DNA of 39,789 nucleotides, from assembly GCF_014859525.1 (NCBI RefSeq), contig NZ_JACUUB010000003.1:1-39789 (forward strand), given 5' to 3'. Source of the stretch: Marinobacter sp. GTDB lineage: Bacteria; Pseudomonadota; Gammaproteobacteria; Pseudomonadales; Oleiphilaceae. The position numbers and the translations under genes are program-made. Below the pieces are notes generated by a model. It was not told the DNA's origin and searched no databases. It saw only the letters and a program-made list of their open reading frames with translations. Positions 17,242-27,790 of this stretch are shown one piece after another (positions within the stretch are counted from its first letter, which is position 1; each line of letters opens with the position of its first letter).

Positions 17242-18660
17242 ATGGTGGGCAAGACTTTATACGACAAATTGTGGGACGACCATCTGGTCAAACAGCGGGA
17301 TGATGGTTCGGCATTGATCTACATTGATCGTCACTTGTTGCACGAAGTGACATCTCCCCAGGCTTTTGAAGGTCTGCGACTGGCCAACCGTAAGCCTTGG
17401 CGTATTGATGCCAACGTTGCCACGCCGGATCATAACGTGCCGACTACCGATCGTGACAAAGGCATAGACGGTATTGTTGACCCGGTATCGCGGACTCAGG
17501 TTGAGACTCTGGATAGTAACTGCGACGAGTTTGGCATTCTTGAGTTCAAGATCAAGGATCAGCGCCAGGGCATCGTGCACGTGATCGGGCCTGAGCAGGG
17601 CGTCACCTTGCCAGGGATGAGTGTTGTGTGCGGTGACTCCCACACCTCTACCCACGGCGCGTTTGGTTGCCTTGCACACGGCATTGGCACCTCAGAAGTC
17701 GAGCATGTACTGGCGACCCAGTGCCTGGTTCAGAAGAAGATGAAGAACATGCTGGTCAAGGTGAACGGCAATCTTGGTAAAGGTGTAACCGGCAAAGACG
17801 TGGTGCTGGCGATCATTGGCAAGATCGGGACCGCTGGCGGCACCGGATACGCCATCGAGTTCGGTGGCGATGCCATTCGCGGTCTGAGTATGGAAGGCCG
17901 GATGACCATCTGTAATATGGCCATCGAGGGCGGTGCCCGAATTGGTATGGTGGCTGTGGACGACACCACGATCGAATATGTCAAAGGTCGCCCGTTCTCA
18001 CCCAAAGGCGAAACCTGGGATAAAGCCGTTGAATACTGGCGGACATTGCACAGTGACAGCAACGCGGTCTTTGACAAGGTCGTTGAGTTGGACGGCAGTG
18101 CGATTCAGCCGCAGGTCAGCTGGGGCACGTCGCCCGAGATGGTCACCGGCGTTGCGGGCAGTGTGCCAGATCCGGCCAAAGAAGCGGATCCCATCAAGCG
18201 CGAAGGCATCGAGCGGGCGCTGAAGTACATGGGGCTGGCTGCGAATCAGAAAATTACCGACATACAACTGGACCGGGTGTTTATCGGTTCCTGCACCAAC
18301 AGCCGGATCGAAGATCTGCGTGAAGCCGCGGCTGTGGTGAAAGGCCGCAAGGTAGCTGCGAGTCTGAAGCAGGCGATGGTGGTGCCGGGCTCTGGCCTGG
18401 TGAAAGCGCAGGCCGAACAGGAGGGGCTCGACAAGATCTTCATCGAAGCCGGTCTGGAATGGCGTGATCCGGGTTGTTCCATGTGTCTGGCTATGAACGC
18501 CGACAAATTGGGGCAGGGCGAGCATTGCGCGTCTACTTCCAACCGCAACTTTGAGGGTCGTCAGGGCTTTGGTGGTCGTACTCACCTGGTGAGCCCGGCG
18601 ATGGCTGCGGCGGCTGCAATCAAGGGACATTTTGTTGATGTCCGTGAGCTGATGAACTGA
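17242..18660 (+). CDS. leuC: 3-isopropylmalate dehydratase large subunit (LeuC)
   Basis: This aconitase-family large subunit interconverts 2- and 3-isopropylmalate in leucine synthesis, as a heterodimer with LeuD. The 472-residue protein carries the three [4Fe-4S] ligands: Cys351 in GSCTNSR and Cys412 and Cys415 in DPGCSMC. The N-terminus [12 protein letters not shown] and the conserved [12 protein letters not shown] are typical. ATG at 17242 (MVGKTLYDK) gives the normal family start behind a purine-rich GAGAGAGAG stretch; an in-frame ATG at 17194 would add 16 atypical residues. It is the first gene of leuCDB, with leuD 17 nt downstream. Confidence 0.97.
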   Translation: MVGKTLYDKLWDDHLVKQRDDGSALIYIDRHLLHEVTSPQAFEGLRLANRKPWRIDANVATPDHNVPTTDRDKGIDGIVDPVSRTQVETLDSNCDEFGILEFKIKDQRQGIVHVIGPEQGVTLPGMSVVCGDSHTSTHGAFGCLAHGIGTSEVEHVLATQCLVQKKMKNMLVKVNGNLGKGVTGKDVVLAIIGKIGTAGGTGYAIEFGGDAIRGLSMEGRMTICNMAIEGGARIGMVAVDDTTIEYVKGRPFSPKGETWDKAVEYWRTLHSDSNAVFDKVVELDGSAIQPQVSWGTSPEMVTGVAGSVPDPAKEADPIKREGIERALKYMGLAANQKITDIQLDRVFIGSCTNSRIEDLREAAAVVKGRKVAASLKQAMVVPGSGLVKAQAEQEGLDKIFIEAGLEWRDPGCSMCLAMNADKLGQGEHCASTSNRNFEGRQGFGGRTHLVSPAMAAAAAIKGHFVDVRELMN

Positions 18661-18677
18661 TCCACAGGAGAGAGACC

Positions 18678-19325
18678 ATGCGCGCATTTACGCAACACCA
18701 GGGCATTGTTGCCCCCATGGACCGATCCAATGTGGATACGGACATGATTATTCCCAAACAATTCTTGAAGTCCATCAAACGCACCGGCTTTGGTCCGAAC
18801 TTGTTTGATGAGCTGCGTTATATGGATGAGGGGCAGCCCGATCAGGATTCGTCAAAGCGTCCATTGAATCCGGATTTCGTGCTGAATCAGGCGCGGTATA
18901 AAAACGCCAGTGTGCTGTTGGCCCGTCGCAACTTCGGTTGCGGCTCCAGTCGGGAACACGCGCCCTGGGCATTAGATGATTTCGGTTTTCGAGTTATTAT
19001 TGCCCCCAGTTTTGCTGACATCTTCTATAATAATTGCTTTAAGAATGGCTTGTTACCCATTGTTCTTGATGAAGATGTTGTTGACAAGTTGTTCCAGGAG
19101 TCGGAAGCGAATGAAGGCTACCAACTGACTGTAGATTTGACGGCTCAGACGGTTATTACGCCGTCCGGTGAGTCGTTCAGCTTCGAGGTGGATGACTTCC
19201 GTCGTCATTGCCTGCTCAACGGCCTGGATGACATTGGCGTTACGCTGGAAAACGCGGAGGCGATCACGGCCTATGAAGACGCCCGTCGCAAGACTGCGCC
19301 CTGGCTGTTTAACGCTGGAAACTGA
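18678..19325 (+). CDS. leuD: 3-isopropylmalate dehydratase small subunit (LeuD)
   Basis: LeuD is the swivelling small subunit that completes isopropylmalate isomerase with LeuC. The 215-residue protein has the family N-terminus ([26 protein letters not shown]) and the substrate-binding loop [15 protein letters not shown] (residues 83-97). Length is as in other proteobacteria (about 200-215). A ribosome-binding GGAGAGAG lies just upstream. The gene follows leuC by 17 nt and precedes leuB by 17 nt, so the three are co-transcribed. Confidence 0.97.
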   Translation: MRAFTQHQGIVAPMDRSNVDTDMIIPKQFLKSIKRTGFGPNLFDELRYMDEGQPDQDSSKRPLNPDFVLNQARYKNASVLLARRNFGCGSSREHAPWALDDFGFRVIIAPSFADIFYNNCFKNGLLPIVLDEDVVDKLFQESEANEGYQLTVDLTAQTVITPSGESFSFEVDDFRRHCLLNGLDDIGVTLENAEAITAYEDARRKTAPWLFNAGN

Positions 19326-19342
19326 TAAACAAGGAAATCGAT

Positions 19343-20416
19343 ATGTCCCGTAGTGTATTGCTGTTGCCGGGTGACGGCATTGGTCCTGAGATCGTGGCCG
19401 AGGCTGAGAAGATTCTGCACAAGGTTAATGACAAGTTCAGTCTGGGTCTGGTGTTTGACTCGGGCTTGATTGGCGGTGCCGCGATTGATGCAACCGAGGT
19501 GCCGTTGCCCGACGAAACCCTGGACAAGGCCCGCAAGGCAGACGCCATTTTACTTGGTGCTGTGGGCGGCCCCCAATGGGACAGCCTGCCGATGGCGGTG
19601 CGCCCGGAAAAGGGTCTGCTGGGCCTGCGCTCCAACCTGCAGCTGTTTGCCAACTTGCGGCCGGCGATTCTGTATCCGCAATTGGCGTCCGCATCTTCGC
19701 TCAAGCCAGAAGTGGTGTCCGGTCTGGATATCCTGATTGTGCGCGAGTTGACCGGCGGTATCTATTTTGGTCAGCCCCGTGGTGTGCGCCAGCTGGAAAG
19801 CGGCGAGCGCCAGGGTTATAACACCTATGCCTATACCGAATCCGAAATTCGCCGGATCGGCCGGGTCGCCTTTGAAGCCGCGCAGCAACGTGGCAAGAAG
19901 CTGTGCTCGGTCGACAAGGCCAACGTGCTGGAAGTGACCGTGCTCTGGCGCGAAGTGATGGAGGATCTGAAGCGCGAATATCCTGACGTTGAACTGTCCC
20001 ACATGTACGTCGATAACGCCGCGATGCAGCTGGTGCGGGCGCCCAAGCAGTTTGACGTGATTGTGACTGGCAACATGTTTGGTGATATTCTTTCTGACGA
20101 AGCGGCCATGCTCACTGGTTCCATCGGCATGTTACCGTCGGCATCACTGAACTCCGAAAAGCAGGGTATGTACGAGCCTTGCCACGGCTCAGCGCCTGAC
20201 ATCGCCGGCCAGGGCATTGCCAATCCGCTGGCCACCATCCTCAGTGTCGCGATGATGCTGCGCTACAGTCTGAACGAGGATGCCGCTGCAGACGCCATTG
20301 AGGCGGCGGTCAGCAAAGTGCTGGATCAGGGCCTGCGCACAGGCGACATCATGTCTGAAGGCGCCCGGAAGGTGTCTACCCGCGAAATGGGTGAGGCGGT
20401 TCTGAACGCGCTGTAA
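19343..20416 (+). CDS. leuB: 3-isopropylmalate dehydrogenase (LeuB)
   Basis: This NAD-dependent oxidative decarboxylase makes 4-methyl-2-oxopentanoate, the third leucine-specific step. The 357-residue protein has the nucleotide and substrate segments expected for the family: [12 protein letters not shown] at the N-terminus, [14 protein letters not shown] (residues 132-145), and the metal-binding signature [20 protein letters not shown] with its paired aspartates. [18 protein letters not shown] follows. Everything is intact. The start has AAGGAAAT upstream. asd follows after 126 nt, a gap in which I see no clear terminator. Confidence 0.97.
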   Translation: MSRSVLLLPGDGIGPEIVAEAEKILHKVNDKFSLGLVFDSGLIGGAAIDATEVPLPDETLDKARKADAILLGAVGGPQWDSLPMAVRPEKGLLGLRSNLQLFANLRPAILYPQLASASSLKPEVVSGLDILIVRELTGGIYFGQPRGVRQLESGERQGYNTYAYTESEIRRIGRVAFEAAQQRGKKLCSVDKANVLEVTVLWREVMEDLKREYPDVELSHMYVDNAAMQLVRAPKQFDVIVTGNMFGDILSDEAAMLTGSIGMLPSASLNSEKQGMYEPCHGSAPDIAGQGIANPLATILSVAMMLRYSLNEDAAADAIEAAVSKVLDQGLRTGDIMSEGARKVSTREMGEAVLNAL

Positions 20417-20542
20417 GCGCTCTTTGATTCAGTCAACAACGACCCGACGGCAGCGCGACGCAGCTGCTGCGGGATCATCCATCCTGTCCCTGTCAGCGAT
20501 AACGGCAGAGGGTGGGCATAAAACGAGGTTCAAAGGTCGCAC

Positions 20543-21658
20543 ATGAAGCGAGTTGGACTTATAGGTTGGCGTGGCATGGTGGGCTCTGTCCTCATGCAAC
20601 GCATGCGCGAAGAAAACGATTTTGCCAACATCGAACCGGTGTTTTTCACCACGTCCCAGGCTGGGAAGCCGGCTCCGGATATTGGTAAAGAGGGCATCCC
20701 GCCACTGCAGGATGCGTTTGATATCGACATCCTGAAAACCCTGGATGTGGTCCTGACCTGTCAGGGCGGCGACTACACCTCCGAGGTTTACCAGAAGCTG
20801 CGGGATGCAGGCTGGCAGGGTTACTGGATTGATGCGGCATCGACGCTGCGGATGGTTGATCATTCCGTAATCGTGCTGGACCCGGTTAACCGCAACGTGA
20901 TCGACGCGGCACTGGCCAACGGCGTCAAAGACTACGTTGGCGGCAATTGCACCGTCAGCCTGATGATGCTGGCCCTTGGTGGGCTGCTGGAGCAGGATTT
21001 GATCGAGTGGGTTTCGCCGATGACGTATCAGGCGGCGTCCGGTTCTGGTGCGCAGAATATGCGTGAACTGCTGAGCCAGATGGGTGCGCTGAACGACAGC
21101 GTGAAATCCGAGCTAGAGAATCCGTCCTCCGCGATTCTCGAAATCGACCGCAAGGTCACCGAAACCATGCGTTCCGGTGAGTTTCCCACCGAGCACTTCG
21201 GTGTGCCGCTGGCGGGTAGCCTGATTCCGTTTATCGACAAGCAACTCGATAACGGCATGAGCAAGGAAGAATGGAAAGCCGGTGTTGAGACCAACAAGAT
21301 TCTGGGTCGCAGCGACAATCCGATTCCCATTGATGGCATCTGCGTGCGAATTGGTGCGATGCGCTCCCACAGCCAGGCGCTGACCATCAAGCTGAAGAAA
21401 GATCTGTCGGTTTCTGAGATCGAGAGCATTCTGGCCAAGGCCAATGACTGGGTCAAAGTAATCCCGAACGATCGCGAAGCGACCATGCAGGAGCTCACCC
21501 CGGCGAAGGTGACCGGTACCCTGAGCATTCCGATTGGCCGTATCCGCAAACTGGCCATGGGACCGGAGTACATTTCCGCGTTTACCGTGGGTGATCAGCT
21601 GCTCTGGGGCGCCGCTGAGCCGCTGCGCCGCATGTTGCGGATCCTGCAGGAACGTTAA
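20543..21658 (+). CDS. asd: aspartate-semialdehyde dehydrogenase
   Basis: Asd reduces aspartyl phosphate to aspartate semialdehyde with NADPH, the branch point to lysine, diaminopimelate, methionine and threonine. The 371-residue protein belongs to the Gram-negative type. It has the nucleotide-binding N-terminus [18 protein letters not shown] and catalytic Cys136 in [10 protein letters not shown], equivalent to Cys135 of the E. coli enzyme. The downstream histidine region ([16 protein letters not shown]) is also present. Only one asd-like gene is present here, whereas P. aeruginosa has an extra paralogue next to it. A strong terminator-like hairpin follows at 21715-21748. Confidence 0.97.
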   Translation: MKRVGLIGWRGMVGSVLMQRMREENDFANIEPVFFTTSQAGKPAPDIGKEGIPPLQDAFDIDILKTLDVVLTCQGGDYTSEVYQKLRDAGWQGYWIDAASTLRMVDHSVIVLDPVNRNVIDAALANGVKDYVGGNCTVSLMMLALGGLLEQDLIEWVSPMTYQAASGSGAQNMRELLSQMGALNDSVKSELENPSSAILEIDRKVTETMRSGEFPTEHFGVPLAGSLIPFIDKQLDNGMSKEEWKAGVETNKILGRSDNPIPIDGICVRIGAMRSHSQALTIKLKKDLSVSEIESILAKANDWVKVIPNDREATMQELTPAKVTGTLSIPIGRIRKLAMGPEYISAFTVGDQLLWGAAEPLRRMLRILQER

Positions 21659-21714
21659 AAAGTGTTACACAGGGGTAATTAATGCCAACTGTGTCCGGTT
21701 TTTGGTAAGCCGGT

Positions 21715-21752
21715 CAGGGGCGGAGGCTGATTTCAGCGTCCGCCCCTGTTAT
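21715..21752 (+). terminator. probable terminator after asd
   Basis: CAGGGGCGGA (21715-21724) pairs perfectly with TCCGCCCCTG (21739-21748). The interior continues, after one mismatch, as GCTGA/TCAGC with a TT loop, so the whole is a long nearly perfect stem. The tail (GTTATTTTC) is only moderately T-rich. It lies about 60 nt after the asd stop. Confidence 0.75.
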
Positions 21753-21818
21753 TTTCAAGGGCACTAAGGAGTTCCGCCTGATTGATCAAAAAACGGTGCA
21801 AGGATTGCAGCTGATTGA

Positions 21819-21868
21819 TTGATAAAAGGGGTTTTATCAACAATACTTGCCATTCTGAACAGTATAAT
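21819..21868 (+). promoter_or_regulatory. inverted repeat and -10-like box upstream of fimV
   Basis: TTGATAAAA (21819-21827) and TTTTATCAA (21832-21840) form a perfect 9-bp inverted repeat around GGGG. TATAAT lies at 21863-21868, about 104 nt before fimV, but no good -35 hexamer sits at normal spacing. The repeat would fall at or upstream of the -35 region, where an activator or repressor could bind. It could instead be a second weak hairpin of the asd 3' end. Confidence 0.4.
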
Positions 21869-21971
21869 TGCGATATAACAACGAGAACTAAAAAGACGTA
21901 AGTCATCCAACCTCGTCCGATTCTGTTGAGATACAGCAGTAAAGAATAACGGAGACTGGAAAGGAAAAAGC

Positions 21972-24950
21972 ATGAAGGTACGCAAGCTTGCGATTGCCAT
22001 GGCGCTGGCAGGAGGGCTCGGTTCCGGTGTCGCTCAGGCCTTGGGTTTGGGCGAAATTGAACTTCAGTCCTGGCTGAATGAGCCTCTGGATGCGGAAATA
22101 TTTCTCCGTGAAAGTCGTGGTGTGGATCCCGGTGACGTGTTTGTAAATGTCGCCCCGGAAGCTGCCTACGCAAGGATAGGAATTGATCGCCACCAGTTTC
22201 TCAGCAGACTGAGGTTCGAGGTTGTTACCGGTGCAGACGGTAACCTCGTTGTTAACGTGTCGTCCCGGGAGCCACTCCGGGAGCCTTACCTGAACTTCCT
22301 GTTGGAGCTGACCTGGCCAAACGGTCGCCTGATGCGGGAATACGCGGTACTTGTCGATCCTCCGGTTTACGCTGAGGATTCCGGCGTCCGGGAGCAGGTT
22401 AGTGCACCATCTACCGCGGCGCCGACAGCGACAAGGCAGCCGGCTACTCGCAGTCCTGAGTCTATTCGCCGTCAGGCGGAGATCGAAGGGACTTTGGCAA
22501 GAGGCACCCGGGTTGACAGCTTTGGCCCTACCGGACCATCCGATACACTTTGGACAATCGCTCAGCAAGTCCGTCCTGATAACTCGGTATCGACACAGCA
22601 GGTGATGCTTGCACTGCAGGATCAGAACCCGAATGCGTTCATTGCAGGCAACATCAACCGCTTGAAGCGGGGTGAAGTGCTTCGGGTTCCCACGATGGAG
22701 CAGATTCAAAGCCGAAGCAGAGCTGAAGCAAACACAGTGGTTGCTCAGCAGAATCAGGAGTTTCAGTCCCGCGCGGTAGACGCTACCCGCACTGCGGAAG
22801 CGGATACTGCTCCGGCAGCGCCTTCGGCAACGGCTAGTGGCGACGAACTGCGCCTTTTGGTCGCCGATGGTGACAGTCGGGATGCGGCGGACGGTGGCTC
22901 TGCCGGCGGCGATGGGGATCTTCCCGGCGGTGCCGACGCCGGCTCTGCCATTGCGATGGAAGAGCTTGAAGCAACGCGTAGAGAGAATGAAGAACTGAAC
23001 AGCCGACTGGCTGACCTTCAGGATCAGGTGTCGACACTCCAGCGTCTGCTTGAGCTGAAGAATACCCAGCTTGCCGATATGCAGGGTATGACTGCTGAAG
23101 AGGCAGAAGCGGCTGGGCTCACGACAGATGAAGTTGGAGAGCCTGTACAACCAACGGCAGAGCACTCTGATGATGACGTTGCGGACGCTGATGAAGCTGG
23201 TTTGGCGCGAATAGATGATGCCCAGGCTGAAGGCCAGCCAGTGGATCAGTCAGCAGTTGAAGCTGCCGATCAAACCGGTGAAGCCGCGCAGGCCGAGCAA
23301 GAAGCAGAAGAGCCCGAAGTTGCTGCAGCACCGGCGCCCGAGCCCGCTGCACAGCCCCCCCGTCAGCCCGATCCTGTAGTGCCGCCTGCTGTTGATCGAG
23401 GCTTCCCGGGTAATATCATCCACGCGATCACCAACAATTCGCTGTACCAGGTTGCCTTGGGTGGTGGTCTGGTGCTGTTGCTCCTGTTACTGCTGTTCGT
23501 GGCGCGTCGTAATGCCAACCGCGAGAAAGCCTTCTATGATCAGCTGAACAGTGAGGAGGGTGGTGACAACGACTCCTTCGATCTGAACCTGGAGGATGAG
23601 TCCGCAGAGAATGAAGCGTCAGGCGACGCGCTTGCAGAGGCAGATACCTACATCGCTTATGGTCGTCACGATCAAGCAGCACAGGTTCTTGAAACGGCCA
23701 TTTCGCGGGATCCGAGCAGAGCCGATCTTAGGCTGAAGCTTTTGGGCGTGTATGCCGACAACCAGGACCGCGAGTCGTTTGAGAAGCAGTTTGGTGAAGT
23801 TGAGGCATTGGATGATGAGGCTGCTACCGCTGAGGCTAATGCTCTTCGCGAGCGACTGGCTGAAGCAGAGTCCATGCCGAGTATCGACGATCTCGAGTCT
23901 CAACTGCGCTCCGATTCGTATAGCGGTGTTGAAACTTCAGAAGAGAGTTCGACTGACGAAGACTGGGATCTTTCGGATGACCTGAAGGCTGATGAGTTTG
24001 AAGCGAGGCCGGAGCCGGAAATCGAAAACAAATTTGGTGAGCTCGAGTCTGACGTTGCGGAAGAGACTGCATCCAGCGACGACTTGATCGAATTCGATCT
24101 CTCCGGGTTTGAGAAAGCTGACGAAGCTGAAACTGGCGAAGCAGAAGCCATTGAAGAATCCGACTTCTCATCGCTGGAGATAGATCTGGAAGACTCCGAA
24201 CCGGCGGAGGCGGAAGAAGACGATCTGAGTTTCGATTTCGAGACCGCCCTTGAAGATGATCAGCCAGCGGAACCAGCAGAGCCGAAAGCTGAGGCAGAGG
24301 CTTTGTTCGATGCCGAAGTGCAAGATGAAACGGAGTCTGATGACGTCCTGGACGAGTCTTTCCTTGACGAGCTGGATGCCGAACTGGATAAAGTCGCTGG
24401 TGAGGCGGAAGAGCCCGAAGATCTGGATCTGGGTGAATCGACTCTGGATGATCTTGAGCTGGATGTTTCCGACGAAGACCTTGCCTTGATGGAAGAGTTT
24501 TCGGAATCCGAGCTGCCGGCCGGTCCTGACCAGGATGAAACTGCGCTGGATGAGGAGCTTGGGCTTGAAGACGCTCTGAATGAGCTTGGACAGGACGAGT
24601 CTGGCTCCTTGGATACACAAAATCCGGAGGAGCTGGTATCCGAAGCTGAAAATGAGCCCTCGGCGACACCCGAAGAGGATGATGAGCTTGTGCCTCTTGC
24701 CTCTGAAGCTCTTGACGCGAAGCCAGGCCAGGGTTCAGCGCTTGATCTTGACGAGAACGACCTGGGTGAGGAAGACGATTTTGACTTCCTCGCAGGAACC
24801 GACGAAGCGGCCACTAAACTCGACCTGGCGCGTGCCTACATCGAGATGGGTGACAGTGACGGTGCTCGGGATATTCTTGAAGAGGTTGCTCTTGAAGGGA
24901 ACGACGAGCAAAAAACGGAAGCGCAGGAGCTCCTTAAAAATCTCTCCTGA
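21972..24950 (+). CDS. fimV: FimV/HubP-type polar hub and pilus assembly protein
   Basis: FimV organises the cell pole and is needed for type IV pilus secretin assembly and twitching in Pseudomonas; HubP has a related role in Vibrio. The 992-residue protein has a signal peptide (to about AQA at residue 23) and the conserved FimV N-terminal domain (LGLGEIELQSWLNEPLDAEI). A LysM-like peptidoglycan-binding segment (about 188-240), a coiled coil (about 330-375) and one transmembrane helix (about 491-510) follow. The cytoplasmic part has TPR-like helices (about 555-620), a very acidic region, and the C-terminal FimV motif ATKLDLARAYIEMGDSDGAR. The asd-fimV-truA order matches Pseudomonas. A terminator follows directly. 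Confidence 0.95.
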   Translation: MKVRKLAIAMALAGGLGSGVAQALGLGEIELQSWLNEPLDAEIFLRESRGVDPGDVFVNVAPEAAYARIGIDRHQFLSRLRFEVVTGADGNLVVNVSSREPLREPYLNFLLELTWPNGRLMREYAVLVDPPVYAEDSGVREQVSAPSTAAPTATRQPATRSPESIRRQAEIEGTLARGTRVDSFGPTGPSDTLWTIAQQVRPDNSVSTQQVMLALQDQNPNAFIAGNINRLKRGEVLRVPTMEQIQSRSRAEANTVVAQQNQEFQSRAVDATRTAEADTAPAAPSATASGDELRLLVADGDSRDAADGGSAGGDGDLPGGADAGSAIAMEELEATRRENEELNSRLADLQDQVSTLQRLLELKNTQLADMQGMTAEEAEAAGLTTDEVGEPVQPTAEHSDDDVADADEAGLARIDDAQAEGQPVDQSAVEAADQTGEAAQAEQEAEEPEVAAAPAPEPAAQPPRQPDPVVPPAVDRGFPGNIIHAITNNSLYQVALGGGLVLLLLLLLFVARRNANREKAFYDQLNSEEGGDNDSFDLNLEDESAENEASGDALAEADTYIAYGRHDQAAQVLETAISRDPSRADLRLKLLGVYADNQDRESFEKQFGEVEALDDEAATAEANALRERLAEAESMPSIDDLESQLRSDSYSGVETSEESSTDEDWDLSDDLKADEFEARPEPEIENKFGELESDVAEETASSDDLIEFDLSGFEKADEAETGEAEAIEESDFSSLEIDLEDSEPAEAEEDDLSFDFETALEDDQPAEPAEPKAEAEALFDAEVQDETESDDVLDESFLDELDAELDKVAGEAEEPEDLDLGESTLDDLELDVSDEDLALMEEFSESELPAGPDQDETALDEELGLEDALNELGQDESGSLDTQNPEELVSEAENEPSATPEEDDELVPLASEALDAKPGQGSALDLDENDLGEEDDFDFLAGTDEAATKLDLARAYIEMGDSDGARDILEEVALEGNDEQKTEAQELLKNLS

Positions 24951-24976
24951 TCCGTTATAATCTCGTGATACAGGCA

Positions 24977-25010
24977 AAAGCGCCGGCCATAAGGCCGGCG
25001 CTTTGTTTTT
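24977..25010 (+). terminator. intrinsic terminator after fimV
   Basis: AAAGCGCCGGCC (24977-24988) pairs perfectly with GGCCGGCGCTTT (24993-25004) across a 4-nt ATAA loop. GTTTTT follows. This is a textbook terminator, 27 nt after the fimV stop and before truA. Confidence 0.95.
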
Positions 25011-25037
25011 AAGTGGACACCTTCAGCGGATCAACTT

Positions 25038-25943
25038 TTGTTTCTTAGCCCTCAACCTTTGACCACAAATAACGCGATCGGCAATGGCCGGGTCGTGATC
25101 ATTTTTGAGTATGATGGCCGCAAATTTCACGGATGGCAGCATCAGAAAAGCGGTGTGCGCTCTGTACAGGCGGAGTTGACCAAGGCCGTGGCGAAAGTGG
25201 CAGACCATCCCGTAGACTTGGTGTGCGCGGGACGAACCGATGCCGGAGTACACGCCAGTTTTCAGATTGCTCACTTTGACTCGTCATCAACGCGAACACT
25301 GCGTTCTTGGGTGATGGGGATGAATACGGCGCTTCCCGATGACATTTCGGTGCATTGGGCTGGTAACGCCGTTGGTGATTTCCACGCACGCTTCTCTGCG
25401 GTCTACCGTCGTTACCGTTATATTATCTATAATAATCCAGTAAGGCCGGGAATTCAGAGGGGCCAGGTCAGCTGGACGTTTCGGCCGCTGGACGTCCCGG
25501 TCATGCACAAGGCTGCCCAGGCGCTGGTGGGCGAACATGATTTTTCATCATTTCGGGCAGCAGGCTGTCAGTCCAGAACCCCAGTTCGCTTTCTTGAGCG
25601 GATTTCAGTAACCCGATGTGGTGACTTTGTCGTAATAGATGTTCAGGCAAACGCTTTTTTGCATCATATGGTGCGCAACATAGCGGGTGCGTTAATGGCA
25701 GTGGGTACCGGTAAGGAATCGGATAGCTGGATTGCCGATATCCTGGCGGAGAAGGATCGTAAACTCGCTGGTGTTACTGCGCCGCCTCACGGGCTGTATC
25801 TGGTCGATGTCGGGTATCCTGAGCGGTATGGAGTGCCTCAGGCCTTGTGTGGACCAGAATTCGTCAACCCTTGGTTTGACAGGGAGGATAATCTTCCCGT
25901 TGAGCCGTCATACATTCACCCCAAACAACCGGCGTCGACATGA
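25038..25943 (+). CDS. truA: tRNA pseudouridine(38-40) synthase (TruA)
   Basis: TruA converts uridines 38-40 in the anticodon arm of tRNAs to pseudouridine. The 301-residue frame contains the catalytic motif [11 protein letters not shown], with the nucleophilic Asp at about residue 68. [13 protein letters not shown] is near the start, and [15 protein letters not shown] is near residue 213. The start is uncertain: no ATG is available. TTG at 25038 has AGCGGA seven bases upstream and is used here; TTG at 25059 and GTG at 25095 are alternatives, the last probably too short. It follows the fimV terminator closely, so its promoter may lie in or before that terminator. Its end overlaps the trpF start. 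Confidence 0.93.
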   Translation: MFLSPQPLTTNNAIGNGRVVIIFEYDGRKFHGWQHQKSGVRSVQAELTKAVAKVADHPVDLVCAGRTDAGVHASFQIAHFDSSSTRTLRSWVMGMNTALPDDISVHWAGNAVGDFHARFSAVYRRYRYIIYNNPVRPGIQRGQVSWTFRPLDVPVMHKAAQALVGEHDFSSFRAAGCQSRTPVRFLERISVTRCGDFVVIDVQANAFLHHMVRNIAGALMAVGTGKESDSWIADILAEKDRKLAGVTAPPHGLYLVDVGYPERYGVPQALCGPEFVNPWFDREDNLPVEPSYIHPKQPAST

Positions 25944-26572
25944 TGACTACCCGCGTCAAATTTTGCGGTCTCACTCGGCCTGAAGATGTCGATGCGGCAG
26001 TCGCGTGCGGGGCTGATGCCATTGGCCTGGTCTTTTATGAGCCTAGCCCCCGTTCTGTAACGCTGAGCCAGGCGAAAGCGTTGGCCGCAAGGATACCCGC
26101 GTTTGTAACAGTAACGGGGCTGTTCGTGAATCCTGATCGTGACTTTGTAGAGCGTGTTCTGCACGCTGTGCCTCTGGACCTGCTGCAGTTTCATGGTGAC
26201 GAAACGCCAGAGTTATGTAAGGCGTTTCAGCGCCGGTGGATCAAGGCAATCCGCGTTCGTGAGCCCGGGCAGATCGAGCATGCGTTCCACGAATACCGTG
26301 ACGCCGCCGGCCTGTTGGTCGATGCCTGGGATCCGGAACGCTACGGTGGAACAGGGCGCTCGTTTAACTGGTCGCTGATTCCTGAAGACCGTCCGCTGCC
26401 GCTCATATTGGCCGGTGGGCTGTCTTCTGCTAACGTAGCCTGCGCCATTGAGGAAGTCAGGCCCTGGGCTGTCGACGTCAGCGGAGGGGTGGAGCAGAGT
26501 AAGGGCAAGAAAGATCCCGCCAAACTATCCGACTTTATGAAAGAGGTTCACCGTGTCTGTAAAACTGACTGA
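25940..26572 (+). CDS. trpF: phosphoribosylanthranilate isomerase (TrpF)
   Basis: TrpF catalyses the Amadori rearrangement of phosphoribosylanthranilate in tryptophan synthesis. This 210-residue TIM-barrel protein has the catalytic cysteine in [11 protein letters not shown] and the catalytic aspartate in [18 protein letters not shown]. The phosphate-binding end [11 protein letters not shown] and [16 protein letters not shown] is also intact. The start overlaps the truA stop by 4 nt (ATG at 25943 is an equally good start). The end overlaps trpB by 20 nt. Standing alone rather than fused to TrpC is normal for Pseudomonas relatives. Confidence 0.96.
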   Translation: MMTTRVKFCGLTRPEDVDAAVACGADAIGLVFYEPSPRSVTLSQAKALAARIPAFVTVTGLFVNPDRDFVERVLHAVPLDLLQFHGDETPELCKAFQRRWIKAIRVREPGQIEHAFHEYRDAAGLLVDAWDPERYGGTGRSFNWSLIPEDRPLPLILAGGLSSANVACAIEEVRPWAVDVSGGVEQSKGKKDPAKLSDFMKEVHRVCKTD

Positions 26573-27773
26573 AGAAATGTTGAAGGCGCTCCCGGATGCG
26601 AGAGGTCACTTCGGTGCCTTCGGTGGCCGATTTGTATCGGAAACCCTGATAGACTCGCTGATGACCCTGGAAAGAGAATACCTTCGCCTCAAAGACGACG
26701 CCGAATTCCAGGCCACATTTGACAAGGATCTGGCGGATTACGTGGGTCGGCCTAGCCCACTTTATTTTGCTGAGCGGTTGACCAAAAAAGCCGGTGGTGC
26801 CCAAATCTGGCTAAAGCGTGAAGACCTTAACCACACCGGCGCGCACAAGGTGAATAACACGATTGGTCAGGCTTTGCTGGCCAGCTTTCTTGGCAAAAAG
26901 CGCATCATTGCAGAAACCGGAGCCGGTCAGCATGGCGTTGCCACAGCCACAGTCTGCGCGCGTCTCGGTCTGGAATGCCATGTATTTATGGGCGCTGAAG
27001 ACGTCAAGCGACAGTCGCTGAACGTGTACCGGATGAAGTTGCTGGGTGCCACAGTGCATGCCGTGCAAAGTGGCACCAAGACTCTCAAAGACGCCATGAA
27101 CGATGCCATGCGCGACTGGGTAGCCAATGTTGATGATACCTTCTACATCATTGGTACCGTGGCCGGCCCGCATCCGTACCCGCTGCTGGTTCGGGATTTC
27201 CAGTCGGTGATTGGCCGTGAAACCCGTCGTCAGTCACTGGTGCAGGCCGGCAAGTTGCCGGATGCGCTGGTTGCCTGCGTGGGCGGTGGATCCAATGCCA
27301 TTGGTATGTTCCACCCGTTCCTGGCCGATGAGACGGTCGAACTGTATGGCGTTGAGGCCGGCGGGCTCGGTATTGAAACCGGGCAGCATGCGGCGCCTCT
27401 TTGTGCCGGCCGCCCCGGCGTGCTGCATGGTAACCGGACCTACCTGATGGAAGACGAGAACGGCCAGATTGCCGCCACCCATTCCGTCAGTGCTGGTCTG
27501 GATTATCCAGGTGTTGGCCCGGAGCATTCCTGGTTGAAAGACATTGGCCGTGCGCACTACGTGTCTGTGACGGATGATGAGGCGCTGGACGGCTTCCGCA
27601 TGCTGACTCAGATAGAGGGCATCATGCCGGCTCTTGAAACAGCCCATGCCGTTGCCTACGCCGTCAAGCTGGCCGCCACTATGGACAAGGACAAGATGAT
27701 CGTTATCAACATATCCGGTCGCGGTGACAAGGATATCCATACCATTGCCCAGCTTGATGGCATTGAAATCTGA
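26553..27773 (+). CDS. trpB: tryptophan synthase beta subunit (TrpB)
   Basis: TrpB is the pyridoxal-phosphate subunit that condenses indole, channelled from TrpA, with serine to give tryptophan. The 406-residue protein has the PLP lysine Lys99 in [10 protein letters not shown], the phosphate-binding loop [11 protein letters not shown], and the family N-terminus [14 protein letters not shown]. The start is GTG at 26553 with AAGAGG six bases upstream, inside the end of trpF, so translation is probably coupled. trpA follows by a short gap. In P. aeruginosa trpBA lies elsewhere with its regulator trpI; here it stays next to trpF and no trpI is seen. Confidence 0.97.
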   Translation: MSVKLTEEMLKALPDARGHFGAFGGRFVSETLIDSLMTLEREYLRLKDDAEFQATFDKDLADYVGRPSPLYFAERLTKKAGGAQIWLKREDLNHTGAHKVNNTIGQALLASFLGKKRIIAETGAGQHGVATATVCARLGLECHVFMGAEDVKRQSLNVYRMKLLGATVHAVQSGTKTLKDAMNDAMRDWVANVDDTFYIIGTVAGPHPYPLLVRDFQSVIGRETRRQSLVQAGKLPDALVACVGGGSNAIGMFHPFLADETVELYGVEAGGLGIETGQHAAPLCAGRPGVLHGNRTYLMEDENGQIAATHSVSAGLDYPGVGPEHSWLKDIGRAHYVSVTDDEALDGFRMLTQIEGIMPALETAHAVAYAVKLAATMDKDKMIVINISGRGDKDIHTIAQLDGIEI

Positions 27774-27790
27774 AGGTGGCAGGACTAGGC

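Larger units (their letters stand above)
21659..21971. other. asd-fimV intergenic region
   Basis: This 313-nt gap holds a strong hairpin near 21715-21748, an A/T-rich perfect inverted repeat at 21819-21840, a palindromic TTGATCAA at 21782-21789, and a TATAAT at 21863-21868. No gene is visible. It separates leuCDB-asd from fimV and the genes after it. Confidence 0.7.

Noticed and set aside
23600..24800. Repeated acidic Glu/Asp-rich segments in fimV, considered as a tandem repeat array
   Set aside because: The DNA shows no regular repeat unit. The composition is the usual acidic low-complexity region of FimV proteins.
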